NCBI GenBank assembly: GCA_048265185.1
Contig: JBLXBZ010000015.1
Span: forward strand, 1 to 40,671
DNA length: 40,671 nt
Direction of reading: 5' to 3'
From: JBLXBZ01 sp048265185
GTDB lineage: Bacteria; Pseudomonadota; Alphaproteobacteria; Rhizobiales; Stappiaceae
The number at the start of each line of letters is the position of its first letter. The stretch's first letter is position 1. The notes beneath the pieces were generated by a model. The model searched no databases. It was not told the DNA's origin and saw only the letters and a program-made list of their open reading frames with translations. Positions 1-8,120 of the stretch are shown piece by piece. The translations under genes were made by a program, and so were the position numbers.

Positions 1-235
1 TCGCAATCATTTCACTCGAGATGTCGCTCGCCACCATATGTTTGACGGATGGGGCGAGTTTGAGCGCCGTTGCGCCTGTGCCGCAACCAAACTCGAACAC
101 TCTGTCATCAGAGGTCAGAGATTGCCGAGTGCGCTCAAGCGTTCTTTCATATCCCATCGTGTCGGCAACCGGAGTCGCCGCATATTTTCGGGCGGCTCGA
201 TTCCAGAAACGTGCGTCTTTGCTGAGTTCGGTCAT
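1..235 (-). CDS. Class I SAM-dependent methyltransferase, N-terminal part (cut by window edge)
   Basis: Reading leftwards from the ATG at 235, 78 codons stay open to the window edge. The protein begins MTELSKDARFWNRAARKYA and holds the SAM-binding glycine-rich motif I, FEFGCGTGATAL, near residues 48-59, followed by a conserved acidic residue in ASDIS. This is the first half of a Rossmann-fold small-molecule methyltransferase. A very good Shine-Dalgarno, AAGGAGG on the minus strand at 242-248, fixes the start. A perfect AT-rich palindrome lies about 60 bp upstream, so the gene is probably repressor controlled. The substrate cannot be told because the acceptor-binding half is outside the window. 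Confidence 0.85.
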   Translation of the reverse strand, partial: MTELSKDARFWNRAARKYAATPVADTMGYERTLERTRQSLTSDDRVFEFGCGTGATALKLAPSVKHMVASDISSEMIA

Positions 236-293
236 AGCGGCCTCCTTTCGCGAGAGGTCTAACATATGCGCATAAGAATAAAACTTTGAAATT

Positions 294-307
294 ATACATA
301 TATGTAT
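294..307. promoter_or_regulatory. Perfect 14-bp palindrome, candidate operator of the methyltransferase
   Basis: ATACATATATGTAT is perfectly self-complementary and lies in the promoter region of the leftward methyltransferase gene. Such sites fit ArsR- or TetR-type dimers, but no such regulator is left next to it. The neighbouring stretch is a collection of gene fragments, so the regulator may have been lost or lies elsewhere. Confidence 0.4.
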
Positions 308-329
308 GAGTAGTCTTGACCGGAGCTGA

Positions 330-455
330 GCCCGCGCTTTCCTCGCCACCGCAGAAACCGGCTCCCTCTCTGCAGCGGCGAGAGGGCTCAAGCTGAAGAA
401 ACTCTTGTGCGAACACATCCCCATCGAGGGCAAGGCTTACCCACGAACTGGATAG
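330..455 (+). pseudogene. LysR-type helix-turn-helix fragment (remnant)
   Basis: In the frame that ends at TAG 453-455 the translation contains FLATAETGSLSAAARGLKL. This matches the N-terminal helix-turn-helix of LysR regulators, where F-x-A-V-A-E-x-G-S-L-S-A-A-A is typical. The frame has a stop (TGA at 327-329) just before it and loses all resemblance after about 30 residues. It is therefore a scrap of a lysR gene joined to insertion-sequence debris, not a working gene. Confidence 0.4.
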
Positions 456-464
456 TCTCATCTC

Positions 465-686
465 TCGACGGGAAAGCCGATGCAAAACGGCGTCGTCGAG
501 CGCCTTATCCGCTCCCATGCGAGCCGGCGCCAACGTCTCGAAAACCAGCGCCGAAATCGGCCGTTATCTCGGCTTCTACAACGGCGGCCGAACACATTCA
601 CCGCTTGGCGCCTCCCCGATCAGACCTACTTCAACCTGCCGAGGCCCATAGCGGTGGCGACGGAACCAAGGCGAAAAACCACTTAG
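465..686 (+). pseudogene. IS3-family transposase (orfB) C-terminal remnant
   Basis: Three short stretches in different frames resemble the end of an IS3-family DDE transposase: GKPMQNGVVERL near 474-510, IGRYLGFYNGGRTHSPLGA near 548-605, and DQTYFNLPRPIAVA near 618-660, ending at a TAA or TAG around 686. At least two frameshifts separate them and the 5' two thirds of the gene are missing. The fragment is inactive. It differs in sequence type from the second IS3 remnant at 13930-14290. Confidence 0.65.
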
Positions 687-855
687 AAAACGCCCGGAAC
701 CTGTTCAGATCAACTGAGACACCTCTATCCCAACGTCTCAGAATGCCTGGACAAACGATCGGCGTTTCTTCGATCAAGCCGCCTCGGATCGGCTCACGCG
801 AAAAGAATTTGCCCGCCTAGATCCCGCCAGAGCTCTTACGCCGCAGTAAATATAT
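687..855 (+). other. Gene-poor stretch with an unrecognised C-terminal-like fragment
   Basis: No complete gene is seen between the IS3 remnant and the operator at 856. The frame 718-849 stays open from a stop at 715 to TAA 847 and reads like protein (for example FFDQAASDRLTRKEF), but I do not recognise it. It may be the tail of another lost gene. The segment is probably insertion-sequence and deletion debris. Confidence 0.3.
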
Positions 856-874
856 ATTGGATTTTGCATCCAAT
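856..874. promoter_or_regulatory. Inverted repeat ATTGGAT-N5-ATCCAAT, probable GntR operator
   Basis: A perfect 7-bp inverted repeat lies about 165 bp before the DapA-family gene. Its right half with the spacer, TTTGCATCCAA (863-873), is exactly the reverse complement of TTGGATGCAAA at 4068-4078, just upstream of the gntR gene of the same cluster. The shared word strongly suggests that the GntR protein binds both places and so controls the epimerase operon as well as itself. Confidence 0.6.
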
Positions 875-1037
875 TATTTTAAAATAATCCCTTGAGTCGC
901 GTTTCCGGCATTCGCGCTAAGGCAAAACATAAAGACAACAAAAGACAGATGACGACTTCAGGCGTCGAGGCAGAGTCGAGCTTGGCGTCTAATCCGGCAT
1001 GCTGGCAGATCGCGGGCGTATTCAAACAGGAGCAATC

Positions 1038-1997
1038 ATGTCCCAGAATATCTTCACGGGCACCATGCCCGCCCTCATGACCCCTTGTAAGGCGGATCGC
1101 ACCGCCGATCTCGACGCTCTGGTGAAAAAGGGCAAAGAAATGATCGAGGCAGGGATGTCCGCCGTGGTTTATTGCGGCTCGATGGGCGACTGGCCGCTGC
1201 TGAGCGACGAAGTTCGTATGGCGGGCGTCGAGCGCTTGGTCAAAGCTGGCGTGCCGACCGTGGTGGGAACCGGCGCAATCAACTCCAAGTCGGCTGTCGC
1301 CCTCGCCGCCCATGCACAAAAGGTTGGCGCAGCCGGTCTTATGGTGATCCCGCGCGTCCTGTCGCGGGGTTCTTCTTCCGCTGCGCAGAAGAACCATTTC
1401 AAGGCGATCCTGTCCGCCGCGCCCGATACCCCCGCAATCATCTACAACAGCCCGGTCTATGGCTTTGCAACCCGCGCGGAGCTGTTCTTTGCGCTGCGGG
1501 CCGAGCACCCCAACCTGATCGGCTTCAAGGAGTTCGGCGGCAAGGACGACCTGCGCTATGCCGCCGAGCACATCACCAGCCAAGACGATCAGATCACTTT
1601 AATGGTGGGCGTGGACACCGAAGTCTATCATGGCTTCGTGAATTGCGGCGCGACTGGCTCCATCACCGGCATCGGCGTCGCGCTTCCAAAAGAGACGCTT
1701 CTGCTGGCGGCGCTTTCACAAAAAGCTGCTGAAGGAAACGCGCAAGCACGTCTGCGCGCGCGCGAGCTTGAAGAAGCTTTCAGCGTTCTCGCCAGCTTCG
1801 ACGAAGGCACGGACCTTGTCCTCTATTACAAGTATCTTCTGGTTCTCAATGGCGAGGAGGAATACCGGCTTCATTTCATCGAAACTGACGAACTGACCGA
1901 AGCGCAGCGAAATTATTGCGAGCAGCAATACGCCCTGTTCCGAAACTGGTTCGCCGATTGGTCCTCTCAGGGCGGGATCATCGCTGAATGCATGTGA
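1038..1997 (+). CDS. Dihydrodipicolinate synthase (DapA)-family lyase/deaminase, probably hydroxyproline pathway
   Basis: A 319-residue TIM-barrel protein of the DapA/NanA class I aldolase family. The Schiff-base lysine is K164 in IGFKEFGG and the catalytic tyrosine is Y136 in IIYNSP. The usual GTTGE loop is replaced by YCGSMGDWPLL, so it is not the lysine-biosynthesis enzyme. In the known bacterial hydroxyproline pathway a DapA-family member deaminates pyrroline-4-hydroxy-2-carboxylate to 2-oxoglutarate semialdehyde. The overlapping proline racemase family gene downstream makes that the best guess. The start at 1038 has AGGAG 7 bp upstream; an in-frame ATG at 999 lacks a ribosome site. Another aldolase or lyase substrate cannot be excluded. 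Confidence 0.85.
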   Translation: MSQNIFTGTMPALMTPCKADRTADLDALVKKGKEMIEAGMSAVVYCGSMGDWPLLSDEVRMAGVERLVKAGVPTVVGTGAINSKSAVALAAHAQKVGAAGLMVIPRVLSRGSSSAAQKNHFKAILSAAPDTPAIIYNSPVYGFATRAELFFALRAEHPNLIGFKEFGGKDDLRYAAEHITSQDDQITLMVGVDTEVYHGFVNCGATGSITGIGVALPKETLLLAALSQKAAEGNAQARLRARELEEAFSVLASFDEGTDLVLYYKYLLVLNGEEEYRLHFIETDELTEAQRNYCEQQYALFRNWFADWSSQGGIIAECM

Positions 1998-2914
1998 TCG
2001 ACAGCCACACGGGCGGGATGCCCACACGGGTCATCCCTGACAGCGCCCCCGACCTTGGTTCGGGTCCATTGTCAGAGCGTGCAATCCGGTTATCCGAGGA
2101 TCATAAAGATTACCGCAACGCGCTGCTCCTCGAACCGCGTGGGCAGGCGGGCATGGTGGCCGCCTTGCTGGTGGAGCCCGTGGACCCCGACAGCGTCACC
2201 GGCGTCATTTACTTCGACGCGAATGCCGTTTTGGGCATGTGCGGCCATGGGACGATAGGCCTGGCTGTCACGCTCGCCCATATGGGGCGGATTTCCGAAG
2301 GGCTTCACAAGATTGAAACCCCGGCAGGCGCGGTGACGGTTGAATTGCATGATGCCAATACGGTCTCGGTGACGAACATTGAAAGTCGCCGCATCCATCA
2401 TGACGTCATGATCGAAGTCGAAGGTCATGGCTCGATCACCGGTGACATGGCCTACGGCGGAAACTGGTTTTTCATCGCTGATTCACCACTTGAAGTCTCA
2501 ACCAAGAATATCCGCGCGTTGACGGACCTCTCAATCGCCATCCGCGACACCTGTAACCGCCTTGGCATAGAAGGACCGAACGGACAGCCGGTCGACCATG
2601 TGATCCTGAGTGGAGCTAGTCCAAACGCCTCAGTCTTGCGGCGTAATTTCGTCCTTTGTCCGGACGACGAATATGACCGATCGCCCTGCGGCACAGGAAG
2701 TTCGGCCTTCGTATCCTGCTTGGCGGCCGCCGGAAAATTGGCGGAAGGCGAAGAGATCCTGTTGGAAAGCGTGATCGGAAGTTCCTACGCGCTTTCTTAT
2801 CGCGCAGGTCCCACCGGCGGTGTGATTCCAAAGATCACGGGCCAGGCGCATATCATGGCGGACAGCACGTTGATATTTGCATCCAATGACCCGTTTAGGG
2901 CCGGAATAGCGTAA
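1988..2914 (+). CDS. Proline racemase family protein, probable 4-hydroxyproline 2-epimerase
   Basis: A 308-residue cytoplasmic protein of the proline racemase family. Both catalytic cysteines are present: C85 in MCGHGTIG and C234 in SPCGTGSSA. This separates it from trans-3-hydroxy-L-proline dehydratases, which have threonine at the second position. The N-terminal IDSHTGGMPTRVI is typical of 4-hydroxyproline epimerases, which turn trans-4-hydroxy-L-proline into cis-4-hydroxy-D-proline. The ATG lies 10 bases inside the end of the DapA-family gene, so the two are translationally coupled. A proline racemase or another two-base epimerase is the alternative. Confidence 0.88.
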   Translation: MHVIDSHTGGMPTRVIPDSAPDLGSGPLSERAIRLSEDHKDYRNALLLEPRGQAGMVAALLVEPVDPDSVTGVIYFDANAVLGMCGHGTIGLAVTLAHMGRISEGLHKIETPAGAVTVELHDANTVSVTNIESRRIHHDVMIEVEGHGSITGDMAYGGNWFFIADSPLEVSTKNIRALTDLSIAIRDTCNRLGIEGPNGQPVDHVILSGASPNASVLRRNFVLCPDDEYDRSPCGTGSSAFVSCLAAAGKLAEGEEILLESVIGSSYALSYRAGPTGGVIPKITGQAHIMADSTLIFASNDPFRAGIA

Positions 2915-3366
2915 CGGCACTGGGGACCCGACCACTCTGCGAAGCGCTTCTGCCAGCGCGGGCGTCTTAATCCAATCACGGGGCATCCGCCCGCATGGCG
3001 CTCTTGGCGGCCACGGACAACTAAGATCGGACAGGCATTCACAGCATATGCTCGCCCCGAACGCCCCCTGGCCCGGCGGCCACCGTCTGTCTGGCGCCTA
3101 GAGCGCTTGAAACACTTGGGGGGCGCTCGAAAAAAACGGAAAAATAGAGACCATGCATGAATACAAGTAAATCAATGTATTGTAAGATCGCTATTCTGAG
3201 CTGATCTGCAGGAATCCTGACATTTGCTTCGATATGAAGTCTAGCAACCTTTGACCCGAAGATGATCAGAGATGTAGAATCTCAAACAGCGTCACCTGAG
3301 TTCAAGATACAGGTTGCGCCTGAAGCGGAAGCAGGCGACGCAACCAATTATCCGGTCAGCGGCCTG
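2915..3366. other. Intergenic stretch between convergent genes, no gene seen
   Basis: The 450 bases between the epimerase and gntR hold no frame resembling a known protein. GAGCGC (3101-3106) pairs with GCGCTC (3123-3128), but the following tract is A-rich rather than T-rich, so it is not a clear terminator for the rightward operon. A loose repeat AATACA (3160-3165) / TGTATT (3176-3181) is also present. Confidence 0.5.
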
Positions 3367-4047
3367 TCATTCTCCCGCGTTGCGTCTTTGCTTCCCGATC
3401 ATCTCCAACAGCTCGGTCTTGGTTCGTTCGATGTGCCGCGCCAGCAAGGTAGCGCCGCCTTTGGCGTCGCCTTTGCGCGCATATTCCAAAAGTTGGCGGT
3501 GTTCTTCCTTTGCAGGGACGCGCTGTTTCATGACGCTCAAGTGAATACGCACGTAGCGATCCGAGTGAAGGTTGATACGTTCTAGAAACTCCATCGACAT
3601 CCGCCGATCCGCCGCCGCATAGAGCGCCATATGATACTCGTGATTATAAACGCCCCAATGGCTGACATCGCCAGCCTCGTAAGAATTTTCCATCTTGGCC
3701 AAGAGACGTTCGCAAGTTTCGAAATCATTGTCGCTCATGTGCGGAATGGCGCGGCGGAACAGGTCGACTTCGATCAGGATACGCAGGTCGAAGATCTCTC
3801 CGATTTCGCGCAGGGAATGTTTGATGACCGTACCGCCGCGATTGTTTTCCCACTGCACCAGGCCTTCGGCGCTGAGGCGCTTCAAGGCCTCGCGGACAGG
3901 CATCCGCGACACATCGTATTCCTTTGCCAGGAATTCCTGCCGGATGGCTTCGCCTTCGGCCAGTTCGCCGCTCAAGATACGCTGCCGCAGGTCGGCGGCA
4001 ATCATCTCGGGCAAACTTTCCTTTTTGACCGCTCGCCTGCCTGCCAT
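3367..4047 (-). CDS. GntR-family (FCD/FadR-type) transcriptional regulator
   Basis: A 226-residue regulator. An N-terminal winged helix-turn-helix (about residues 8-72, with VSRMPVREALKRLSAEGLV as recognition region) is followed by an all-helical FCD ligand domain containing the HEYHMALY histidine region. Family members are usually repressors of sugar-acid or amino-acid catabolism that release DNA on binding the substrate. The ATG at 4047 has AAAGGGGA upstream. A TTG at 4077 would also be in frame but lies in the operator. TTGGAT-type sites in front of this gene, the epimerase operon and the reductase gene suggest one regulon. Confidence 0.9.
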   Translation of the reverse strand: MAGRRAVKKESLPEMIAADLRQRILSGELAEGEAIRQEFLAKEYDVSRMPVREALKRLSAEGLVQWENNRGGTVIKHSLREIGEIFDLRILIEVDLFRRAIPHMSDNDFETCERLLAKMENSYEAGDVSHWGVYNHEYHMALYAAADRRMSMEFLERINLHSDRYVRIHLSVMKQRVPAKEEHRQLLEYARKGDAKGGATLLARHIERTKTELLEMIGKQRRNAGE

Positions 4048-4067
4048 GTCGCTGTCCCCTTTGTATT

Positions 4068-4078
4068 TTGGATGCAAA
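4068..4078. promoter_or_regulatory. TTGGATGCAAA, probable GntR autoregulatory site
   Basis: It lies about 20 bp upstream of the gntR start and is identical, inverted, to 863-873 in front of the epimerase operon. Its position fits autorepression. Confidence 0.55.
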
Positions 4079-4156
4079 CTTAAAAACGGCTTGGGTATAC
4101 GGCACTTTCGGCGCCTTCAGAAGCCAAAAACAAATTGCGAGTCGCCGCAAGATTAA

Positions 4157-4165
4157 TGTATCCAA
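4157..4165. promoter_or_regulatory. TGTATCCAA, probable GntR half-site before the reductase gene
   Basis: It differs by one base from TGCATCCAA at 865-873 and lies 30 bp before the reductase start, on the divergent side of the gntR promoter. It probably ties the reductase to the same regulator. Confidence 0.4.
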
Positions 4166-4194
4166 TATCCTTGTTCGTATTAAGGAGCATCATT

Positions 4195-5211
4195 GTGACG
4201 ATAAAACAGCTTGGTCTTCAGGAGATCAACGACCTGAGCCTGTCGGTGCTGAAGCGCGCTGGCTATGGCAAGGCGCATGCGGCGGCCATTTCAGAGCTAA
4301 TCGTTACCTGTCAAATGGACGATTGCCAGTCACACGGGCTATATCGTCTGCTAATGTGCGCGCAAACGATGCAGGCCGGTCAAATCGATGGCAACGTAAC
4401 GCCGGAAATCACCGTTGGCGACACCGCTATCGTGCGCGCGGACGCTCGGGGCGGCATGTCTCTACTAGCCTTTGAACAGGCGTTGCCGGCGCTGATCGAA
4501 AAAAGCCGCAGTCATGGGATCGCCGCCTTGGCGATCAACAACTGTTTTCACTTTTCCGCGCTTTGGCCCGAAGTGGAGCGCCTGTCCGCCGTCGGTCTGG
4601 CAGGGCTGGCCATGGTGCCCAGCCACGCGTGGGTGGCGCCTGCAGGTGGCGCGCGCGGCAGTCTTGGCACGAACCCGATCGCGTTTTCCTGGCCCCGCGC
4701 GGGCAAGGCCCCCTTCACTTTCGATTTCGCCACCAGCGGCTTCGCCCGTGGCGAAATCGAACTTTACAAACGAGCTGGCAAAGCTTTGCCCGAGGGCGTG
4801 GCCATCGACAAGGACGGCAATCCCACCACCGACCCGCAGGCGGCCATGGAAGGCGCGATGCTGACATTTGGCGGTTACAAGGGCTCGGCCTTGTCCATCA
4901 TGATCGAACTACTCGCCGGCCCACTGATCGACGACTTAACCAGCCTGGAAAGCATGGAGTTCGCCGCCGGCGCCGGCGGCGCGCCTTACCATGGCGAAAT
5001 TATTCTTGCATTCGATCCGCAGCATTTTAGCGCTGGCCGCGTTGCACAGAACGACGCAAGGGCAGAACGGCTATTCGCGGATATCGAGGACCAAGGCGCA
5101 AGACTGCCGTCGCAACGCCGCTATGCCGCCCGCGCACGCAATCTCGCACGCGGCTACGTAGAGATCCCGCAGCCCCTCTATGACGACCTTCTCGCCCTAA
5201 CGGACGCCTGA
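4195..5211 (+). CDS. Malate/L-lactate dehydrogenase-family reductase, probable pyrroline/piperideine-2-carboxylate reductase (DpkA-like)
   Basis: A 338-residue member of the Ldh_2 (malate/L-lactate/ureidoglycolate dehydrogenase) fold, which uses NAD(P)H. The stretch NNCFHFSALWPEVE (H119) and the later PEGVAIDKDGNPTTDP and FGGYKGSALSIMIELLAG are typical of DpkA/LhpD-type delta1-pyrroline-2-carboxylate / delta1-piperideine-2-carboxylate reductases rather than malate dehydrogenases. The start is GTG 4195 with AAGGAG 7 bp before it; an upstream in-frame extension has no ribosome site. Beside an epimerase and a deaminase it would reduce cyclic imines arising from D-proline or hydroxyproline back to L-amino acids. 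The exact substrate is inferred. Confidence 0.82.
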   Translation: MTIKQLGLQEINDLSLSVLKRAGYGKAHAAAISELIVTCQMDDCQSHGLYRLLMCAQTMQAGQIDGNVTPEITVGDTAIVRADARGGMSLLAFEQALPALIEKSRSHGIAALAINNCFHFSALWPEVERLSAVGLAGLAMVPSHAWVAPAGGARGSLGTNPIAFSWPRAGKAPFTFDFATSGFARGEIELYKRAGKALPEGVAIDKDGNPTTDPQAAMEGAMLTFGGYKGSALSIMIELLAGPLIDDLTSLESMEFAAGAGGAPYHGEIILAFDPQHFSAGRVAQNDARAERLFADIEDQGARLPSQRRYAARARNLARGYVEIPQPLYDDLLALTDA

Positions 5212-5536
5212 CCGAAGGCTCCTCAACACGCTTGCATACTCTGATATACTAGACCGCCTGATAGGAACGCTCGGCGTTTTCCGTGAAAACATACCGACCG
5301 CCGATAATCTAAAGACGAGACCGGCGTTCAAGGCGGATTTTCATTTATCCATGAGCCGTCCGATTTGACGCCCTGAATCATAGCCAAAACCTAAATGAGG
5401 CCCGCCATTCTAACCAACGCGACAGTTACGGGTAATTAGCTTGTTGCATTAATGCCCTCTAGGTCGCCACGACAAAGTAAGACAACTATCTTTCGCGACG
5501 CTTGATCACAGCGATTTGCGATAGAAGGGTTCCAAA
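5212..5536. other. Intergenic stretch, no gene seen
   Basis: About 325 bases between the reductase and the amidotransferase operon. No convincing coding frame, strong hairpin or operator was recognised. It must carry the promoter of the asnB-like operon. Confidence 0.45.
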
Positions 5537-7276
5537 GTGTGCAGAATGTTCGGAGCGCTGGGAACGAGCGACAGACGCTCTCACCTTGCGGCGCTGCGCC
5601 GGTTGGCTCCCGGCGGACCAGATGAACAGAATCTTCGCTGGGGCAACGGTTGGGTGCTCGGTCATACGCGTTTGGCCATCAATGGCGTTCTGAGCGGAAG
5701 CCAGCCTTATACATCGCCGGGTTTACATGGCTTGTTCGTTGGGGAAATTTATAATTACAAGGAACTGGCGCGCCAGTTTGGCATCCCCCTCTCGGCGTCC
5801 GGCTCCGACGGTGACGTTATTCTTCCTCTCTTCGAAAAATTTGGCCCAGACTTTATTCGACATCTTGAAGGTATGTTTTCCATTGCCGTCATGGATGTTC
5901 GGGCGGCTCCCGCGCTCCACATCTACACAGACAGCTGCGCGATTAAACCAGTCTACTACCTGCAAAAGAAAGACGCATTGAGCTTTGCGTCGGAAATCGA
6001 AGGTCTACCTGACTTCGAAGACGGCGACAGAGAAATTCATGCAAACGCATTTGATCGCTATGGAGCCTATCGCGCCACGCTGGGTGGGCAGACCATTTTT
6101 CCAAGCATCAGGGTTTTAGAGCCTGGAACTTATCTGACATTCCAGCGCGGTAAAATCGATTTCACAAACTACGCGCCGAATGCGGTGTATTTTTCCGATG
6201 AAGCGGTGGTCGCGCGCAGCTTTGAGAACGACCTTGAAAAAGGCGTCCGAAAAACGCTCATGACCGATGTTCCGATCTGCACGACATTGTCGGGCGGGAT
6301 CGATTCCAGTCTCGTTGCAACGCTGGCCTCCAAAGATTCGAAGGTGACCCATGCCTACAACGTGTGGCGTCAAGACGATTGGAAGGACGACGAAACCACC
6401 TACGCGCGTGAAGTCGCAACCGCTTCCGGTCTCAAATACCAGCAGGTTACGTTGCGACATGACCGCTTTCCCGATCAAATTCTGGCGATGTGTCGGTCTT
6501 TGAGCCAGCCTAACGCCGCAGCGCACTGTCTCAGCACATTCGCGCTCTATGAAGCAATCGGGAAGGCAGGCTTTAAAGTTGCTTTGGTGGGCGAAGGCGC
6601 CGATGATTTTTTTGGCGGCTATGATCGCATGTATAACATCGCCGAAAGCAATGGCGATGATACGGCGATAAATGCTTATCTATTGGACTTGGCGGCTATT
6701 CAGCCAGATCTTAGAGCGCGCCTGATCGCAGACGATGCGCGCAATGACAGGTTGCGTGCAGAGTTTACAAATTTCTTGCGGAGCCAACCCGGTAATAGCC
6801 TGATCCGAAAGGTGTTGCACTTCGAAGCGCGTCACCGGATGCCTTATTATATTCTTCACCGGGTTGATGCGCTCAGCATGGCGCATTCCGTCGAAGCACG
6901 TGCGCCATTCTGCTTGCCTTCAGTCTATCGTCATGCGCTCTGGGCGCAAGATAATGACCTCATCAAAACAAGCCAGCGAAAAGCCCCTATCTACCGGGCC
7001 GGATCAAAGGTGCTGCCTGACAGCATCATCAACAGACCCAAACGGCCCTTCTTGTTGTCGATCGCGGGCATGTTCCAGCCGGGCTATCCCGTGTATGAGT
7101 TGCTCATGGACACCATTGCGTCGACCAAAGTGACGCTCCCCATCGTCAACATTGCGGCGCTGCATGATATGGTGGAGCGCAATCGACAGTCTCCGTCCAG
7201 CAAACTCGGTAACGCGATCTGGGCCTGGCTGGTTTTCGAACTTTGGGGGCAGGAGCATAATGTTCGAATTAGATGA
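5537..7276 (+). CDS. Asparagine synthetase-like glutamine amidotransferase
   Basis: A 579-residue cytoplasmic protein with the two-domain plan of glutamine-hydrolysing asparagine synthetases. The GTG start at 5537, with AGAAGGG before it, places the nucleophile as Cys2 of the N-terminal glutaminase. R45 (LGHTRLAI) and D91 (GSDGD) are also in place. The usual NGEIYN motif reads VGEIYN, so the oxyanion-hole asparagine is valine at residue 68. The C-terminal ATP-pyrophosphatase domain has SGGIDSS (252-258) and GEGADDFFGGY (352-362). It overlaps an exporter gene by 17 bases. It may make asparagine, or more likely an amide of some other carboxylate that is then exported. The product is not known. 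Confidence 0.85.
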   Translation: MCRMFGALGTSDRRSHLAALRRLAPGGPDEQNLRWGNGWVLGHTRLAINGVLSGSQPYTSPGLHGLFVGEIYNYKELARQFGIPLSASGSDGDVILPLFEKFGPDFIRHLEGMFSIAVMDVRAAPALHIYTDSCAIKPVYYLQKKDALSFASEIEGLPDFEDGDREIHANAFDRYGAYRATLGGQTIFPSIRVLEPGTYLTFQRGKIDFTNYAPNAVYFSDEAVVARSFENDLEKGVRKTLMTDVPICTTLSGGIDSSLVATLASKDSKVTHAYNVWRQDDWKDDETTYAREVATASGLKYQQVTLRHDRFPDQILAMCRSLSQPNAAAHCLSTFALYEAIGKAGFKVALVGEGADDFFGGYDRMYNIAESNGDDTAINAYLLDLAAIQPDLRARLIADDARNDRLRAEFTNFLRSQPGNSLIRKVLHFEARHRMPYYILHRVDALSMAHSVEARAPFCLPSVYRHALWAQDNDLIKTSQRKAPIYRAGSKVLPDSIINRPKRPFLLSIAGMFQPGYPVYELLMDTIASTKVTLPIVNIAALHDMVERNRQSPSSKLGNAIWAWLVFELWGQEHNVRIR

Positions 7277-8120
7277 ACGACAAAAGTCTGTCGCCCTGAT
7301 TGTTCTGTGTCCCATAAGCCTGACGCTTATGGGCTATGCGGTGAAAATGAGCAATCATCTACCTGTGGCGCTGGTTCTGCTGGCGCGATTTGGAATTTCA
7401 GCCTTGGCGTATTCCGCTTGGCTCGGGATCAGAGGATTCAAATTTCGCAACATTCGGCCTTCAAGGCATCTGCTGCGGACCGTTCTCGGTTTTTCGTCCG
7501 TCGCCTGCCTGTTTGGCTCAATCTCGCTAATCCCCTTGTCCACCGCGCTCTGTCTCTCCTACACAGTGCCTATTTTCTCTTACGTAATTTCCATATTCTT
7601 GAGGCAGATCAAAGTTGATCGCAAATTTCTGTACGTCGCCGGAGCAATGGCCGCGATCGCGTTGATCGTGCAACCTTCCGCCAATGTCAATCCGCTCGGG
7701 GCGCTGCTGGGACTTGCCTCGGCGTTCTTTGGGGCTCTGGCCCTGTTCGAGATCAAGAGAATTGCAAACACGGAAGGCACGGATGCAATTCTCCTGATGT
7801 ACTTTCTGTATTCGACGCTGGCATTGCTCCTGTTTTCCTTCTTCGCCACTGACGTCAACGATCTGCAGCAAAATATCATGGCGTCGGGAGCCACATTAAT
7901 CGGGGTTGGCGTGTTTGGATTACTTTATCAATTCAGCCTTGTCGGCGCCCTCAAACTCATGCCAGTCGCAACGGTTTCGCTTGCCTTGCTCACCGCTATC
8001 GCGCTTGGATATGGCGTCGACATCATAGCGCTAGACGCGCAGATCAACATTTGGGCGTTGTTGGGAACCACCCTTCTGGCTGCATGTATTGGTGCGTATA
8101 GTCGCGCCAGCCAGTCTTAA
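7260..8120 (+). CDS. DMT superfamily (EamA-type) transporter
   Basis: A 286-residue very hydrophobic protein with about ten predicted membrane helices in two similar halves, the plan of drug/metabolite exporters of the inner membrane. The ATG at 7260 lies 17 bases before the end of the amidotransferase gene and has AGGAG at 7251-7255, so translation is coupled and the two proteins are made together. Family members export amino acids, purines or other small metabolites. Here the likely cargo is the amidotransferase product or a related amino acid. No substrate-specific motif is recognisable. Confidence 0.85.
   Translation: MFELDERQKSVALIVLCPISLTLMGYAVKMSNHLPVALVLLARFGISALAYSAWLGIRGFKFRNIRPSRHLLRTVLGFSSVACLFGSISLIPLSTALCLSYTVPIFSYVISIFLRQIKVDRKFLYVAGAMAAIALIVQPSANVNPLGALLGLASAFFGALALFEIKRIANTEGTDAILLMYFLYSTLALLLFSFFATDVNDLQQNIMASGATLIGVGVFGLLYQFSLVGALKLMPVATVSLALLTAIALGYGVDIIALDAQINIWALLGTTLLAACIGAYSRASQS

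Noticed and set aside
147..533. 128-codon minus-strand frame across the left edge
   Set aside because: It runs through the methyltransferase promoter and IS3 debris, has no similarity I recognise and is opposite better supported fragments.
3101..3128. GAGCGC/GCGCTC hairpin as terminator of the epimerase operon
   Set aside because: It is followed by an A-run, not a T-run, on the plus strand and lies almost 190 bases past the stop; a plain repeat is as likely.
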